Source of the DNA: Mesorhizobium sp. M7A.T.Ca.US.000.02.2.1
GTDB lineage: Bacteria > Pseudomonadota > Alphaproteobacteria > Rhizobiales > Rhizobiaceae
NCBI RefSeq assembly: GCF_003996995.1
Contig: NZ_RZTT01000012.1
Span: 1 to 32,073, forward strand
Direction: 5' to 3'
Length of the DNA stretch: 32,073 nucleotides
Below are positions 8,629 through 19,264 of this stretch, piece by piece. A program made the translations under genes and the position numbers. Position 1 is the first letter of the stretch, and the number at the start of each line of letters is the position of its first letter. The notes under the pieces were generated by a model. The model saw only the letters and a program-made list of their open reading frames with translations, had not been told where the DNA came from and searched no databases.

Positions 8629-8817
8629 TCAGTGCTCCGTCGTGCTATCGGGTTTGTTGTCGGAAAGCCTGACGTTGGTCGGCAAAGCGCTCACGGCTTG
8701 CTCTTTGGCCAGGCTGTGCTCGGTCTTGGCAGATAGGCGCTTGTCCCTGGGCGCGGCACCGCGCTTGCGGCCGGCATAGTAGGGCTCGAAAGCGTCCTGT
8801 ATCTTCAGGCTGTCCAT
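8629..8817 (-). CDS. Small basic hypothetical protein
   Basis: A 62-aa frame starts MDSLKIQDAFEPYYAGRKRG and continues with a lysine/arginine-rich hydrophilic sequence without membrane segments, cysteines or known motifs. The main support is a near-perfect ribosome binding site: the minus strand reads CCGGAGGAGGACAGG directly before the ATG. Convergent with the EamA gene and divergent from rsmI. It could be a genuine short orphan gene; no function can be proposed. Confidence 0.5.
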   Translation of the reverse strand: MDSLKIQDAFEPYYAGRKRGAAPRDKRLSAKTEHSLAKEQAVSALPTNVRLSDNKPDSTTEH

Positions 8818-8951
8818 CCTGTCCTCCTCCGGAATCAGGGGGCTAATCTGCCAACGCCGGTTTGGTTCCCCACTGTGGCAAAGGAAAGGCGAATTCCTTA
8901 CATCGGCGTCAGCTTTTGCAAGCCCGCGTCAGCCGTGCCAAACAGGGCTGA

Positions 8952-9881
8952 ATGGAGAAGTCATCGGTGACCGCAGAGACGAGCAAGCGCAGCTATGTGG
9001 TCGGGCGGACCGAGATCGCGGCACGGCCATTGGAGCCGGCGCTCTATCTGGTGGCGACGCCGATCGGCAATCTCGCCGACATCACGCTGCGCGCGTTGGA
9101 GACGCTGGCCGCCGCCGACATCGTTGCTTGCGAAGACACGCGGGTGTCGCGCGTGCTGCTCGACCGCTACGGCATTCGCCGCCGCACCACGGCCTATCAT
9201 GAACACAATGCCGGCGAGGCCGGGCCGAAGCTGATATCGGCACTTCAGGCCGGGCAGAGCGTGGCGCTGATCTCCGATGCCGGCACGCCGCTGGTATCCG
9301 ATCCCGGCTACCGGCTGGTCGGCGAGGCGCTCGACCACGGCATCCGCGTCGTGCCTATCCCCGGCCCGTCAGCGCCGCTGGCGGCCCTGACGGCATCCGG
9401 CCTGCCCTCCGATGCCTTCCTGTTCGCCGGCTTCCTGCCGGTCAAATCAGGGCAGCGGCTGACACGGCTGGAAGCACTGAAGGCCGTGCCGGCGACGCTG
9501 ATCTTCTTCGAATCGCCGCGCCGGCTGGCTGACTCCCTGGCTGGCATGGTCGAAGCGCTCGGCGGCGAGCGCAAGGCCGCTATCGGCAGGGAATTGACCA
9601 AGACTTTTGAGGAGATGCGCACCGGTACGCTGCAGGCGCTGGCCGACCACTATGCCGCGGCCGATACGCCGAGAGGCGAAATCGTCGTCTGCGTCGGTCC
9701 GGCCGAGGCCAGGGTCGACGAGCCCGCAGACATCGACCGTCTGCTTCTGTCGCTTGCCGCCGAAATGCCGGCCTCCAAGGCGGCCGCGGAAGCCGCGAAG
9801 ATGACCGGCGGCCAGAAACAGGCCCTCTATCGGCGGCTGCTTGACCTCAGGGAGACTTCTGGAGAAAGCGACAGTGGCTGA
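8952..9881 (+). CDS. rsmI: 16S rRNA (cytidine1402-2'-O)-methyltransferase RsmI
   Basis: RsmI methylates the ribose of C1402 in the ribosomal decoding centre using SAM. The 309-aa protein has the tetrapyrrole-methylase fold, with [20 protein letters not shown], the conserved [45 protein letters not shown] and [20 protein letters not shown]. An alternative GTG at 8967 would trim five residues. It overlaps yraN by eight bases, the common alphaproteobacterial rsmI-yraN pair. The usual third member, gshB, is missing here; convergent uppP follows instead. Confidence 0.96.
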   Translation: MEKSSVTAETSKRSYVVGRTEIAARPLEPALYLVATPIGNLADITLRALETLAAADIVACEDTRVSRVLLDRYGIRRRTTAYHEHNAGEAGPKLISALQAGQSVALISDAGTPLVSDPGYRLVGEALDHGIRVVPIPGPSAPLAALTASGLPSDAFLFAGFLPVKSGQRLTRLEALKAVPATLIFFESPRRLADSLAGMVEALGGERKAAIGRELTKTFEEMRTGTLQALADHYAAADTPRGEIVVCVGPAEARVDEPADIDRLLLSLAAEMPASKAAAEAAKMTGGQKQALYRRLLDLRETSGESDSG

Positions 9882-10251
9882 GCGCCCAAGCGTCAGCCGC
9901 CAAAAGGCCTATCGACGCGGTCATCGCGGCGAATGGCTGGCGGCGGCAGCACTGATGATGAAGGGCTACAGAATCCTTGCGCGCCGCCACCGCACACGCT
10001 TCGGCGAGATCGACCTGATCGCGCGGCGCGGCGATCTGGTGCTGTTCGTCGAGGTCAAGGCGCGCCGCACGCTGATGGAAGCCATGGAGGCGATCGGTCA
10101 CGAATCGGAGCGTCGCATAGAAGGCGCGGCTGACATCTGGCTGTCACGCCAAGCGGACTATGGCAGATTGTCGATGCGCTTCGACATGGTCGCCGTGCTG
10201 CCTTGGCGCTGGCCGGTGCATGTCGAGAATGCATTTTACGGGAGGAGTTGA
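9874..10251 (+). CDS. yraN: UPF0102/YraN-family nuclease-like protein
   Basis: YraN proteins have a PD-(D/E)xK nuclease-like fold; their cellular role is not settled. The 125-aa sequence shows the family core: [40 protein letters not shown] with the acidic site residues GEIDLI, and EVKARRT (the ExK half). The GTG at 9874 is preceded by GGAGAAAGCGACA and lies inside the end of rsmI, so the two are translationally coupled. An in-frame TTG at 9841 would add eleven residues but lacks such a site. Confidence is high for family and moderate for start. Confidence 0.92.
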   Translation: MAERPSVSRQKAYRRGHRGEWLAAAALMMKGYRILARRHRTRFGEIDLIARRGDLVLFVEVKARRTLMEAMEAIGHESERRIEGAADIWLSRQADYGRLSMRFDMVAVLPWRWPVHVENAFYGRS

Positions 10252-10273
10252 GGGGCCACTTACGGGCGTTGCT

Positions 10274-10357
10274 CGCCCTTCGCTGGCTCAGGGCGTTCGT
10301 CGTTCGGAAAGCCAAGCAATTGGCTTTCCGTCCGCTTCGCGGACCACTCCTCACCCC
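10274..10357. repeat. Mosaic repeat module between convergent yraN and uppP, overlapping the uppP stop
   Basis: This 84-bp stretch is the inverted copy of the module at 5385-5471. It contains the same 10-bp stem GGAAAGCCAA/TTGGCTTTCC, here read with loop GCAA, a TCCGCTTCGCGGA hairpin and a GGGCG inverted pair. The module end (GGGGGTGAGG on the minus strand) includes the TGA stop codon of uppP at 10351-10353. As the only sequence between two convergent genes, it may act as a bidirectional terminator. Confidence 0.8.
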
Positions 10358-11157
10358 CAGATCATCAGCGCCATCAACCCGACACCGCCGACCACCAGCC
10401 GCCACCAGCCGAACAGCGCGTAGCCGTTGCGCGAAACGTAATCGAGCAGGAAGCGTACGACGATAAGCGCCGTGACGAAGGCGGCGACGAAGCCGACGGC
10501 GATGATCGGCAGGTCGGCACTGCTCAGCACGTTGCGGTTCTTGAACAGGTCGAAGGCGAAGGCGCCGACCATGGTCGGGATCGCAAGGAAGAAGGAAAAT
10601 TCAGCGGCAGCGCGCTTATCGACGCCCAAAAGCAGGGCGCCGACGATGGTCGAGCCCGAACGCGATGTGCCGGGAATGAGCGACAGGCACTGGAAAAGCC
10701 CGATCTGCAGGTAAAGCCGGGTCGGGAAGCGCTCGACGTCGCGGTAGACCGGCTTGAGGTTCATGTGGTCCACCGCCAGCAGCACGACGCCGCCGATGAT
10801 CAGCATGATGCAGATCAGCCTCGGCGATTCGAACAGCACCGTCTTAATGAAATCATGCGCCAGCGCGCCGATGATCGCCGCCGGCAGGAAGGCGATCAGG
10901 ATGCCGATGGCGAAATGCCGCGTCAGCCGGTCATGCGGCAGTTCGAGCAGCATCTTCCACAGGCGGCGGAAATAGACGCTGAGGATCGCCAGGATGGCGC
11001 CGAGCTGGATCAGGATCTCGAAGGCCTTGCCGGTCGAATGGAAGCCGAGGAAATGACCCGCAAGCAGAATATGGCCGGTCGACGACACCGGGATGAACTC
11101 GGTCAACCCCTCCAGCAGGCCGAGCAGCAGGGCTTCGACGATGGTCTGGCTTTCCAT
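10351..11157 (-). CDS. uppP: Undecaprenyl-diphosphate phosphatase UppP/BacA
   Basis: This integral membrane enzyme dephosphorylates undecaprenyl diphosphate to recycle the lipid carrier for peptidoglycan and other envelope polymers, and raises bacitracin tolerance. The 268-aa protein has the two catalytic signatures: [13 protein letters not shown] near the N-terminus and [20 protein letters not shown] in the second half, with about eight membrane helices. The ATG at 11157 follows a GAGG site at suitable spacing. The final codons run into the mosaic repeat at 10274-10357. Divergent from the fzlA-like gene, which is also an envelope/division function. Confidence 0.97.
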   Translation of the reverse strand: MESQTIVEALLLGLLEGLTEFIPVSSTGHILLAGHFLGFHSTGKAFEILIQLGAILAILSVYFRRLWKMLLELPHDRLTRHFAIGILIAFLPAAIIGALAHDFIKTVLFESPRLICIMLIIGGVVLLAVDHMNLKPVYRDVERFPTRLYLQIGLFQCLSLIPGTSRSGSTIVGALLLGVDKRAAAEFSFFLAIPTMVGAFAFDLFKNRNVLSSADLPIIAVGFVAAFVTALIVVRFLLDYVSRNGYALFGWWRLVVGGVGLMALMIWG

Positions 11158-11317
11158 GGCTACCTCGGCATTGGCGTGACGGCTGACAGAAGGGCTTGCT
11201 TGTCATGGCGTTGAAGTCCCCCTATAGGTCGCAACACCCTGACGGCCCGCTAACCGGGCGGCCAAGACTTACCGGTGCGCCCTGCGATTCGCCAGTGCGC
11301 TTTATCATCGCGGAACC

Positions 11318-12010
11318 ATGCTGACGCTTTTCCACCATCCCATGTTCGCCACCTGCCGCTTCGTCCGCCTCGCATTCGGCGAGTATGGCGAGGAGCTGGC
11401 TTTGATCGAGGAAAAGCCGTGGACCCGGCGCAAGGAGTTCCTGGCGCTGAACCCGGCCGGAACGCTGCCGATCCTGCTGGCCGAAGGCGACGTGCCGATC
11501 GTCGGCGCGACGGTGATTTCGGAGTATCTCGATGAAACGCGCGGCGTGCTGAAGCGCGACAAGCGGCTGTTCGCCGAGGACCCGATGCAGCGCGCCGAAA
11601 TCCGCCGGCTCATCGACTGGTATCTCAACAAGGCTGAAAGTGAAGTCACTCGCCATCTGGTGCGCGAGCGCGTGCTGAAGCCGGTCATGCCGGAAACCGC
11701 TGGCGGCGGCTCGCCCGATTCGGGCGCGATCCGTGCCGCGCGCGCCAACATCCGCCAGCACATGAAATACACCAACTGGCTGGCCGGCACCCGCCATTGG
11801 CTGGCCGGTTCGAGGGTCACCTATGCCGACCTCGCGGCCGCGGCGACGCTGTCGGTGCTCGACTATCTCGGCGAGATCGACTGGCGCGAGCACAGCGCTG
11901 CACGCGAATGGTACACGCGGGTCAAGTCGCGGCCCTCCTTCCGGCCGCTTTTGACCGACCGGGTGCGCGGCCTGTCACCGGTGTCGCATTATGCGGACCT
12001 CGACTTCTGA
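11318..12010 (+). CDS. fzlA: GST-fold protein of the FzlA type (FtsZ-associated)
   Basis: The 230-aa protein has a glutathione-S-transferase fold: thioredoxin-like N-domain ([38 protein letters not shown]) and an all-helical C-domain. In Caulobacter, FzlA is a GST homologue that binds FtsZ and controls filament curvature and constriction, and its C-terminal tail is functionally critical. Here the protein ends in HYADLDF, an acidic tail of the FzlA type, with an aspartate at 227. The usual catalytic Ser/Tyr context of detoxifying GSTs is not evident. Placement between uppP and queG also fits an envelope role. The FzlA assignment rests on length, tail and context, not a computed alignment; a generic GST is the alternative. 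Confidence 0.8.
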   Translation: MLTLFHHPMFATCRFVRLAFGEYGEELALIEEKPWTRRKEFLALNPAGTLPILLAEGDVPIVGATVISEYLDETRGVLKRDKRLFAEDPMQRAEIRRLIDWYLNKAESEVTRHLVRERVLKPVMPETAGGGSPDSGAIRAARANIRQHMKYTNWLAGTRHWLAGSRVTYADLAAAATLSVLDYLGEIDWREHSAAREWYTRVKSRPSFRPLLTDRVRGLSPVSHYADLDF

Positions 12011-13145
12011 CGCCGCAAAGCTGCGCGCGCTGATCGACGCGGAGGCGCAGCGCGCCGGCTTCGATGCCGTTGCCGTCACCTCCCCCGATGCGATCCCGCT
12101 GGCGCCGGCGCGCCTGGCCGAATTCGTCGCTGATGGCTTTCATGGGTCGATGGACTGGATCGCCGAGACGCTTCAACGCCGCAGTGAACCAACGGCCCTC
12201 TGGCCACAGGTGCGCTCGATCATCGTGCTGGCGATGAACTACGGCCCCGACCGTGATCCGCGCGGCGTGCTGGCCAAGCGCGACCGTGGCGCCATCTCGG
12301 TCTATGCGCAAAACCGCGACTATCACGATGTGATGAAGGGCCGGCTGAAGGAGATCGCCGGCAAGCTCGTGGCACGCGCCGGCGGTGATGTGAAGGTGTT
12401 CGTCGACACCGCGCCGGTGATGGAAAAGCCGCTGGCCGAGGCCGCCGGGCTCGGCTGGCAAGGCAAGCACACCAATCTGGTCAGCCGCGAGCACGGCTCC
12501 TGGCTGTTCCTCGGCACCATCTTCACCACCGCCGAACTCGTGCCCGACCGCGCCGAGATCGACCATTGCGGCTCCTGCCGCGCCTGCCTCGACGCGTGCC
12601 CGACCGATGCCTTTCCGGCGCCCTACCGGCTCGATGCGCGGCGCTGCATCTCCTATCTCACCATCGAGAACAAAGGGCCGATTCCGCACGAGTTCCGCGA
12701 AAAGATCGGCAACCGCATCTATGGCTGCGACGACTGTTTAGCCGCCTGCCCGTGGAACAAATTCGCCAGGGCGGCTTCCGAAGCAAAACTCGTCGCGCGC
12801 GATGATTTGCGCGAGCCGCCGCTCGCCGACCTTTTGGGTCTCGATGACGCGGCCTTCCGCGCTTTCTTCTCCGGTTCGCCGATAAAACGCATCGGCCGCG
12901 ACCGGTTCATCCGCAACGTGCTGATCGCCGCCGGCAATTCCGGCGATGCCTCTCTTGCCGACACTGTGCGCGCCTTGCTGGACGATGCCTCGCCGCTGGT
13001 CCGGGGCGCGGCAATATGGGCGCTGGCGCGGCTGGTGCCCGATGCCGAATATTCAGAACGGGCAGCCATCGGCCTGAAAACCGAAAGCGACGAAGCCGTG
13101 CGCGACGAATGGCGTCTGGCGCGGCCAACCAGGGCGAATGCATGA
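11991..13145 (+). CDS. queG: Epoxyqueuosine reductase QueG
   Basis: QueG performs the last step of queuosine synthesis in tRNA, reducing epoxyqueuosine with a cobalamin cofactor and two 4Fe-4S clusters. The 384-aa protein has the N-terminal cobalamin-binding domain with the catalytic-region [20 protein letters not shown] (D139), then cluster cysteines C193, C196, C199, C203 ([12 protein letters not shown]) and C219, C246, C249, C253 (CDDCLAACP). A HEAT-like C-terminal region ([15 protein letters not shown]) completes the longer QueG form. The ATG lies inside the end of fzlA (20-bp overlap), and the stop overlaps the next start as ATGA, indicating an operon. Confidence 0.97.
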   Translation: MRTSTSDAAKLRALIDAEAQRAGFDAVAVTSPDAIPLAPARLAEFVADGFHGSMDWIAETLQRRSEPTALWPQVRSIIVLAMNYGPDRDPRGVLAKRDRGAISVYAQNRDYHDVMKGRLKEIAGKLVARAGGDVKVFVDTAPVMEKPLAEAAGLGWQGKHTNLVSREHGSWLFLGTIFTTAELVPDRAEIDHCGSCRACLDACPTDAFPAPYRLDARRCISYLTIENKGPIPHEFREKIGNRIYGCDDCLAACPWNKFARAASEAKLVARDDLREPPLADLLGLDDAAFRAFFSGSPIKRIGRDRFIRNVLIAAGNSGDASLADTVRALLDDASPLVRGAAIWALARLVPDAEYSERAAIGLKTESDEAVRDEWRLARPTRANA

Positions 13146-14044
13146 GCGAAAAGCAGATATTCATCTTCGGCGCCGGCTATTCCGGCAGGGCTTTTGCTCG
13201 GGCTAACAAAGGCGCCGCGACGATCTTCGGCACGACACGCTCGCCGGAAAAATTCGAGACGCTACGGCAGGCCGGTGTCGCGCCGCTCCTGTTCGACGGC
13301 GCGATGACGGATGAGATTGCCGATACGCTGGGAGAGACAACACATCTGGTGATTTCGGTCGCCCCGGAAGAGGCCGGCGATCCCGTGCTGAATGCCGCCC
13401 GCGCGGACATCATGACCCGGATGCCGGCGCTCGAATGGATCGGCTATCTCTCCACCGTCGGCGTCTACGGCAATTATGATGGCGCCTGGGTTGATGAAAG
13501 GGCGGAATGCCGGCCGGTGTCGAAGCGCTCGGTGATGCGGGTGGCCGCCGAAGGAGACTGGCTGGAGCTGAGCCGCGAGATCGGCCGACCGGGGGCGATC
13601 CTGCGCCTGTCCGGCATTTACGGCCCCGGCCGCAACGCGCTGGTCAATCTGGAAAACGGCACTGCAAGGCGGCTGGTCAAGCCGGACCAGGTGTTCAACC
13701 GCATCCATTGCGACGACATTGCCGGCGGCCTGTGGCAGCTCATCGAAGGCAATACAGGCGGCATCTTCAACGTCACCGACGACCTGCCGGCGCCGCCGCA
13801 GGATGTCGTCGCCTATGCCGCTTCGCTAATGGGTATCGAACCGCCGCCCGAAATTCCCTTCGACGCCGCCCAACTTTCGCCCATGGCGCGGTCCTTCTAT
13901 GGCGAGAACAAGCGTGTCGCCAACGCGGCGATCAAGGCGGCGGGTTATTCCCTGCGGTTTCCAGACTACCGCGCCGCCTTCGACCATATGTGGGCAAGCG
14001 GCGATTGGCGTGACGGCGAAGCGCGCAGCCCGATGAAGCGCTGA
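13142..14044 (+). CDS. NAD(P)-dependent SDR/epimerase-like oxidoreductase (YeeZ type)
   Basis: The 300-aa protein has a Rossmann fold of the extended SDR/NAD-dependent epimerase class. The N-terminus has [18 protein letters not shown] as a GxGxxG-type dinucleotide site. [18 protein letters not shown] and [20 protein letters not shown] are typical of YeeZ-like proteins. The usual catalytic YxxxK pair is not obvious, so an atypical or non-catalytic role is possible. The ATG at 13142 overlaps the queG stop by ATGA and gives a sensible N-terminus; an upstream open frame is queG read out of frame. The substrate is unknown. It probably belongs to the fzlA-queG transcript. Confidence 0.87.
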   Translation: MSEKQIFIFGAGYSGRAFARANKGAATIFGTTRSPEKFETLRQAGVAPLLFDGAMTDEIADTLGETTHLVISVAPEEAGDPVLNAARADIMTRMPALEWIGYLSTVGVYGNYDGAWVDERAECRPVSKRSVMRVAAEGDWLELSREIGRPGAILRLSGIYGPGRNALVNLENGTARRLVKPDQVFNRIHCDDIAGGLWQLIEGNTGGIFNVTDDLPAPPQDVVAYAASLMGIEPPPEIPFDAAQLSPMARSFYGENKRVANAAIKAAGYSLRFPDYRAAFDHMWASGDWRDGEARSPMKR

Positions 14045-14109
14045 CGATCGAAGCCGCGGGTGCGGCGTGCTATGATTCGGCCTTGGGATTGCGGTGGAGA
14101 ACCGGGTTT

Positions 14110-15198
14110 ATGAAGACAGCGATGAGGCTATCTCTAGGCAAAACGCCCCTGTTGGCCGCTGCGCTCGGCCTGCTTGCCGTGCTTGGGTTAGCCGTTCAGC
14201 CGGCGAGTGCCGAGGAGCGGGCAAAAGACCTGTTCGGCGCCAAGAAACTGCCGGCCGCGACCGCGGCGCAGTCGATCGGATTCTATTCCAAGGGCTGTTT
14301 TGCCGGCGGCGTCGCCATTCCCTTGGACGGTCCGACCTGGCAGGTGATGCGGCCGTCGCGCAACCGCCGCTGGGGCCATCCGGCGATGATCGCAGTAGTC
14401 GAGAAATTGTCGCGCGACGCAGCGGCCGATGGTTGGCCAGGCCTGCTGATCGGCGACATTTCGCAGCCGCGCGGCGGCCCGATGCTGACAGGACATGCCT
14501 CGCACCAGATCGGGCTCGACGCCGACATCTGGCTGACGCCGATGCCCCGCCGCCCGCTGTCGATGGCGCAGCGCGAATCGATGAGCGCCACCTTGATGGT
14601 CGATGAGAAGACCCATCTGGTGAAGGACGCGCTGTGGACGCCAGCGCACACAAGGCTTCTGAAGCGGGCGGCGAGCTACGGCCAGGTCGAGCGCATCCTG
14701 GTCAATCCGGGCATCAAGAAAAAGCTCTGCGACACCGTCAAGGGCGACCGCTTCTGGCTGCGCAAGGTCAGGCCGTTCTGGGGCCACGACTATCATTTTC
14801 ACATGCGCATCGGCTGCCAGCCGGGCTCGCCCGGTTGCAAGGCGCAGCAAGCGACGCCGGACGATGACGGTTGCGGCAAGCCGCTGGCCTGGTGGTTCAC
14901 GCAGGAGCCTTGGCGGCCCACCAAGAACCCCGATGCGCCCAAGGCGCGCGACCTGATGACGATGGCGAACCTGCCGAGCGAGTGCCGCGCGGTGCTCGAC
15001 GCGCCGGGGCCGTCGTCGGCCGAGGCGGCGACCTACCATGGCGGCGGCGTGCCGGTCGCGGCTGCCGCGCCCGAACCCGAAGCGCCCTCATTGCCCGCCA
15101 CCCCGGCCGCCGCCGGCTTGCCAAGCACGATGAACGCTTTCACGGCGACGCCCGAGATCGGCGTGCCGCTGCCGCGACCGCGGCCGCCTGGAAACTGA
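14110..15198 (+). CDS. mepA: Penicillin-insensitive murein endopeptidase MepA
   Basis: MepA is a periplasmic LAS-type zinc endopeptidase that cuts cross-links between peptidoglycan stems. The 362-aa protein begins with a signal peptide (MKTAMRLSLGKTPLLAAALG to about residue 35, ending ASAEE). The zinc ligand motifs are GHASHQIGLDADIW and GHDYHFHMRI. Paired cysteines (for example KGCFAGG and RIGCQPGSPGCKAQ) suggest disulfides. The family core is followed by an alanine/proline-rich tail of about 50 residues, ending PLPRPRPPGN, that is probably disordered. The ATG at 14110 is chosen because an upstream TTG frame would place charged residues before the signal peptide. Confidence 0.95.
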   Translation: MKTAMRLSLGKTPLLAAALGLLAVLGLAVQPASAEERAKDLFGAKKLPAATAAQSIGFYSKGCFAGGVAIPLDGPTWQVMRPSRNRRWGHPAMIAVVEKLSRDAAADGWPGLLIGDISQPRGGPMLTGHASHQIGLDADIWLTPMPRRPLSMAQRESMSATLMVDEKTHLVKDALWTPAHTRLLKRAASYGQVERILVNPGIKKKLCDTVKGDRFWLRKVRPFWGHDYHFHMRIGCQPGSPGCKAQQATPDDDGCGKPLAWWFTQEPWRPTKNPDAPKARDLMTMANLPSECRAVLDAPGPSSAEAATYHGGGVPVAAAAPEPEAPSLPATPAAAGLPSTMNAFTATPEIGVPLPRPRPPGN

Positions 15199-15358
15199 CG
15201 ATCACGGCTTATAGCTTACAGGCAGGCTCAATCGGTTCAGCGCCTCATTTTTGCGAAACCGTGGCGGTTTGGCCGCAGAGCCGGCCTCAGCGCGCCGCCG
15301 GGGTCGAAAACCGTTTCCCTTTTCAAACCCATGCGCTAGTCAACGGAAGAACGGCCAG

Positions 15359-16417
15359 ATGCCGTCAGGGGCGCCGGAGACGGACGAGAGCATGCCACGC
15401 ACAGGCGACGACGATACTTTGTTGCGGTTTCCGATCCTGATCGGCGACATCGGCGGCACCAATGCGCGCTTTTCGATCGTGCTCGACGCCAATTCCGAGG
15501 CAGGCGAGCCGACCATCGTCCAGACGGCGAACTACAACACCATCGACGAGGCGATCCAGGCGGCCGTGCTCGACCGCTCGTCGGTGCGTCCCAATTCGGC
15601 GGTGCTGGCGGTGGCTGGCCCGGTCGACGGCGACGAGATCGAGCTGACCAACTGCCCCTGGATCGTCAAGCCGAGGAAAATGTTCGCCAGCCTCGGCCTG
15701 AGCGACATCGTCGTGCTCAACGATTTCGAGGCGCAGGCGCTGGCCGTCGTCGCGCTCGGCGAGGAGCACATGGAAAAGATCGGCGGCGGCACGCCGGAGC
15801 CCAATGCCGGGCGCGTCGTGCTCGGTCCAGGAACCGGGCTCGGCGTCGCCGGGCTGGTCCACGCGCTGCACCACTGGATACCGGTCCCCGGCGAGGGCGG
15901 CCATATGGACATCGGCCCGCGCACACCGCGCGATTTCGAGGTTTTTCCGCATATCGAGAAGCTCGAAGGCCGCGTTTCGGGCGAGCAGATCCTGTGCGGA
16001 CGCGGTCTGGTCAATGTCTACCGGGCGGTGGCCAAGGCGGACGGCAAGCCGTCGCCCTTCACCACGCCGGCCGAGATCACTGCCGCGGCACTTGCGAAAA
16101 CCGATCCGGTTGCAGAGGAAGCGCTGGAGATCTTCGTCACCTGCCTTGGGCGCACCGCAGGCGACCTTGCTCTGGTGTTCATGAGCCGCGGCGGCGTGTT
16201 CCTCACCGGTGGCATCGCGCAGAAGATCGTGCCGGCGCTGAAAGCCGGCAATTTCCGGGCCGCTTTCGAGGACAAGGCGCCGCACAGCGCGATGATGCGC
16301 ACCATGCCGGTCTACGTCATCACCCACCCGCTGGCCGCACTTCTGGGCCTTGCCGCCTATGCCAGGAACCCCTTGCTGTTCGGTGTCCAGACGGAGGGCC
16401 GGCGCTGGCAGGCCTGA
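15359..16417 (+). CDS. glk: Glucokinase
   Basis: The cytoplasmic enzyme phosphorylates glucose to glucose-6-phosphate with ATP. The 352-aa sequence matches the proteobacterial glucokinase family, with phosphate-1 loop [64 protein letters not shown], the glutamate/histidine pair in [13 protein letters not shown], and the C-terminal [14 protein letters not shown]. The ATG at 15359 follows GGAAGAACGGCCAG; a later ATG at 15392 would still leave the whole core. The 160-bp gap upstream shows only a small AACCG/CGGTT hairpin near 15256. The gene precedes an ABC exporter on the same strand. Confidence 0.96.
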   Translation: MPSGAPETDESMPRTGDDDTLLRFPILIGDIGGTNARFSIVLDANSEAGEPTIVQTANYNTIDEAIQAAVLDRSSVRPNSAVLAVAGPVDGDEIELTNCPWIVKPRKMFASLGLSDIVVLNDFEAQALAVVALGEEHMEKIGGGTPEPNAGRVVLGPGTGLGVAGLVHALHHWIPVPGEGGHMDIGPRTPRDFEVFPHIEKLEGRVSGEQILCGRGLVNVYRAVAKADGKPSPFTTPAEITAAALAKTDPVAEEALEIFVTCLGRTAGDLALVFMSRGGVFLTGGIAQKIVPALKAGNFRAAFEDKAPHSAMMRTMPVYVITHPLAALLGLAAYARNPLLFGVQTEGRRWQA

Positions 16418-16554
16418 AAGCCAGCGAAGCGCTCGCGCCCCGCGACGAAGTTAATCAGGTGCGGGCATAGGCAATCAGGCCGCAGGGCGTTAAGAGGGGT
16501 GCCGAATTTGCAGCCCCGGTCCCACGAGGCGGAAAACCACAAAGCGCTCCCGAT

Positions 16555-18414
16555 TTGACACTTCAAGCTCCAAACAAACAAAAAGCCCGGCCCGGCGAGG
16601 TCACAGCGGTGCTCCGCCGCATCCTCGCTGAAAACGGCAAAGAGTATCGCTGGACCTATGTCGTCGCCGTCTCTTGCCTGCTGATCGTTTCCGGCACCAC
16701 TGCCTTCACGGCGTGGATCATGGCCCCGATGATCAACCAGATCTTCTACGAACGACGCGGCGATATGCTCTGGTTGATCTGCGCCGGTTTCATGGGGGCC
16801 TCCCTGCTGCGCGGCTTCGCCGGTTACGGCCAAGCAGTCGCGTTGGCCAGTATCGGCAACAATCTGGTCGCGCGCTACCAGAAGCGCAGCTTCGACCATC
16901 TGATGAAGCTCGGCGTCAACTTCTTCAACGATACGCGTTCCGGTCGGCTGGCGGCACAGGTCAGCGAGAATGTCGGCGGCGTTCGCGATCTGCTGTCGCT
17001 GACACTGACCTCCATCAGCCGCGACGCGGTCACGCTGGTCGCTCTCGTCGGCGTAATGATCTATCAGGATCCGGTGTTGTCGCTCAGCTCGCTGCTGATC
17101 GGCCCTCCACTGATCTGGGCCGTCGTCTATATCACCCGCCGACTGCGGCGTATCAACCGGGAATCCGTCCTGATCAATTCGCGGCTGAACGGGTCCGTGC
17201 AGGAGGCCACACAAGGCATCGCCATCGTCAAGGCCTTCACCTTGGAGGCCGAGCTGGCGCGCCGCATCGGCATCATGGCGGACACGGCCGAGCAGCGTAA
17301 CAACAAGATCGCCCGCGTCTCGGAGCGGCTGTCGCCGATTTCCGAGATTCTGGGCGGTCTCGCCATCACCGCCGTGCTTGCCTATTCCGGCTACCGGGCG
17401 CTGTATCTTGGGCAGCCGCCGGGCGCGGTTTTCTCCTTCATCACCGCACTGATCATGGCTTACGATCCGGCAAGACGCCTGGCGCGCACACAGGTGGGCA
17501 TGGAACGTGCCCTGGTCAACGCGCGCATGATCTACGAGTTGCTCGACCTGGAGCCGAAACAGGGCGACGCAGCCGATGCCGTCGAGGCGAGGATCACCAC
17601 CGGCGAGGTGCGTTTCGACAATGTGACGTTCGGCTACAGCGCCGACATGCCGGTGCTTAGGGACCTGAGCTTTACCGCCGCGGCCGGCAAGGTGACGGCG
17701 ATCGTCGGTGCGTCGGGCGCCGGCAAGTCGACGCTGGTGGCGCTCTTGCAGCGCTTCTACGACGTCGACCGGGGCAGCATCGAGGTCGATGGCCAGGACA
17801 TCTCGAAGGTAACCAAGCATTCGCTGCGGCAGTCGATCGCCTATGTGGCGCAGGCGCCCTATCTGTTCGAGGGCACGATCCGCGACAACATCCGCTACGG
17901 CCGTCTGTCGGCCACGGACGCCGAGATCGAGCAGGCGGCGAAACAGGCGGCAGCCGACGAGTTCATCCGCCAGCAGCCGCAAGGTTACGACACGCCGGTC
18001 GGCGAAGGCGGCTCGACGCTTTCCGGCGGCCAGCGCCAGCGCGTCTCGATCGCCCGCGCCATCGTGCGCCAGGCACCGATCCTGCTGCTCGACGAGGCGA
18101 CATCGGCGCTCGACAACGAAGCGGAGGCGCGCGTCCAGGAAGCGCTGACCCAAGTCATGCAAGGCCGCACGACCATCGTCATAGCGCATCGGCTGTCGAC
18201 GGTGGTCAATGCCGACCACATCATCGTGCTGGAAGAGGGACGGTTGGTCGAGGAAGGCACCCATGCGACGCTGATGGCCGACCCGGACAGCATCTATTCC
18301 CGCTTCCACCGCATCCAGGGCAAGAAGGGACTGGGGCTTGTCGAGGACCGCGAGCCGATCCAAACTCCGGTCCGGGCCACGCGTGCGAAGAAGACTGCTG
18401 TGAGGAGCACATGA
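16555..18414 (+). CDS. MsbA-type ABC exporter, fused membrane and ATPase domains
   Basis: The 619-aa half-transporter has an N-terminal six-helix type IV exporter domain (about residues 35-330) and a C-terminal ATPase (about 350-590). It shows Walker [10 protein letters not shown], signature [15 protein letters not shown], Walker [13 protein letters not shown] and the switch region IAHRLSTV. It would homodimerise in the inner membrane and flip a lipid, glycan or drug outward. Resemblance to MsbA is structural; the cargo is not readable. The chosen start is TTG at 16555; GTG at 16609 has a better-spaced GAGG site and would drop 18 residues, leaving all domains. It overlaps dapB by ATGA. Confidence 0.93.
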   Translation: MTLQAPNKQKARPGEVTAVLRRILAENGKEYRWTYVVAVSCLLIVSGTTAFTAWIMAPMINQIFYERRGDMLWLICAGFMGASLLRGFAGYGQAVALASIGNNLVARYQKRSFDHLMKLGVNFFNDTRSGRLAAQVSENVGGVRDLLSLTLTSISRDAVTLVALVGVMIYQDPVLSLSSLLIGPPLIWAVVYITRRLRRINRESVLINSRLNGSVQEATQGIAIVKAFTLEAELARRIGIMADTAEQRNNKIARVSERLSPISEILGGLAITAVLAYSGYRALYLGQPPGAVFSFITALIMAYDPARRLARTQVGMERALVNARMIYELLDLEPKQGDAADAVEARITTGEVRFDNVTFGYSADMPVLRDLSFTAAAGKVTAIVGASGAGKSTLVALLQRFYDVDRGSIEVDGQDISKVTKHSLRQSIAYVAQAPYLFEGTIRDNIRYGRLSATDAEIEQAAKQAAADEFIRQQPQGYDTPVGEGGSTLSGGQRQRVSIARAIVRQAPILLLDEATSALDNEAEARVQEALTQVMQGRTTIVIAHRLSTVVNADHIIVLEEGRLVEEGTHATLMADPDSIYSRFHRIQGKKGLGLVEDREPIQTPVRATRAKKTAVRST

Positions 18415-19232
18415 GCGAAGCAAGCGATATGGGCCTTGTGGTGGTGGGCGCTGCCGGCCGCATGGGCCAGACGCTGATCCGCGCCATCCACTCTATCCCC
18501 GGCGCGCGGGTCATCGGCGCGGTCGAGCGGGCGGGTTCGCCCTATCTGGGCAAGGATGCCGGCGAACTGGCGGGCATCGGCATCATCAATGTGCCGATCG
18601 GTGACGACCCGCTGCCGGTCTTCGCCAAGGCAGACGGCGTGCTCGATTTCACCACCCCGGCCTCATCAGTCGAATTCGCTGGCTACGCCGCGCAGGCGCG
18701 CATCGTTCACGTCGTCGGCACGACCGGGTGCACGGCCGACGACAATGCGAAAATCGCGGCGGCGGCGCGCCATGCGACCATCGTCAAGTCGGGCAATATG
18801 AGCCTCGGCGTCAATCTTCTGGCGGTGCTGGTCGAACAGGCGGCGCGCGCGCTCGATGCCGACGATTTCGACATCGAGATCCTCGAAATGCACCATAAGC
18901 ACAAGGTCGACGCGCCATCGGGCACAGCGCTGCTGCTGGGTGAAGCCGCCGCCGCCGGGCGTGGTATTGAGCTTTCAGGCAATGACGTACGCGTCCGCGA
19001 CGGCCACACCGGCGTGCGCAAGGCGGGCTCGATCGGCTTTGCCACCCTGCGCGGCGGCTCTGTGGTCGGCGACCACAGCGTGATGCTGGCCGGCACCGGC
19101 GAGCGCATCACGCTTGCCCACCATGCCGAGGACCGCGCCATCTTCGCTCGGGGCGCCGTCAAGGCGGCGCTTTGGGCGCGCGGCAAGAAGCCGGGGCTGT
19201 ATTCGATGCGGGACGTGCTCGGCCTCAGCTGA
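18411..19232 (+). CDS. dapB: 4-hydroxy-tetrahydrodipicolinate reductase
   Basis: DapB carries out the NAD(P)H-dependent step of the diaminopimelate/lysine pathway, supplying both lysine and the peptidoglycan cross-linking residue. The 273-aa sequence has the dinucleotide site [37 protein letters not shown], the GNMSLGVN loop, and the substrate-binding [20 protein letters not shown] with its catalytic histidine and lysine. Its ATG overlaps the ABC transporter stop as ATGA, so it is cotranscribed with and translationally coupled to that exporter. gpmA follows after 32 bp. Confidence 0.97.
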   Translation: MSEASDMGLVVVGAAGRMGQTLIRAIHSIPGARVIGAVERAGSPYLGKDAGELAGIGIINVPIGDDPLPVFAKADGVLDFTTPASSVEFAGYAAQARIVHVVGTTGCTADDNAKIAAAARHATIVKSGNMSLGVNLLAVLVEQAARALDADDFDIEILEMHHKHKVDAPSGTALLLGEAAAAGRGIELSGNDVRVRDGHTGVRKAGSIGFATLRGGSVVGDHSVMLAGTGERITLAHHAEDRAIFARGAVKAALWARGKKPGLYSMRDVLGLS

Positions 19233-19264
19233 GCGGCCAATCTGCCAACCTGAAGGGAGCAAAC

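Noticed and set aside
16357-18423. 688-codon open frame antisense to the ABC exporter
   Set aside because: It lies opposite a gene with clear Walker A, signature and Walker B motifs, is rich in Arg/Asp/His as expected for the complement of GC-rich codons, and has no recognisable domain.
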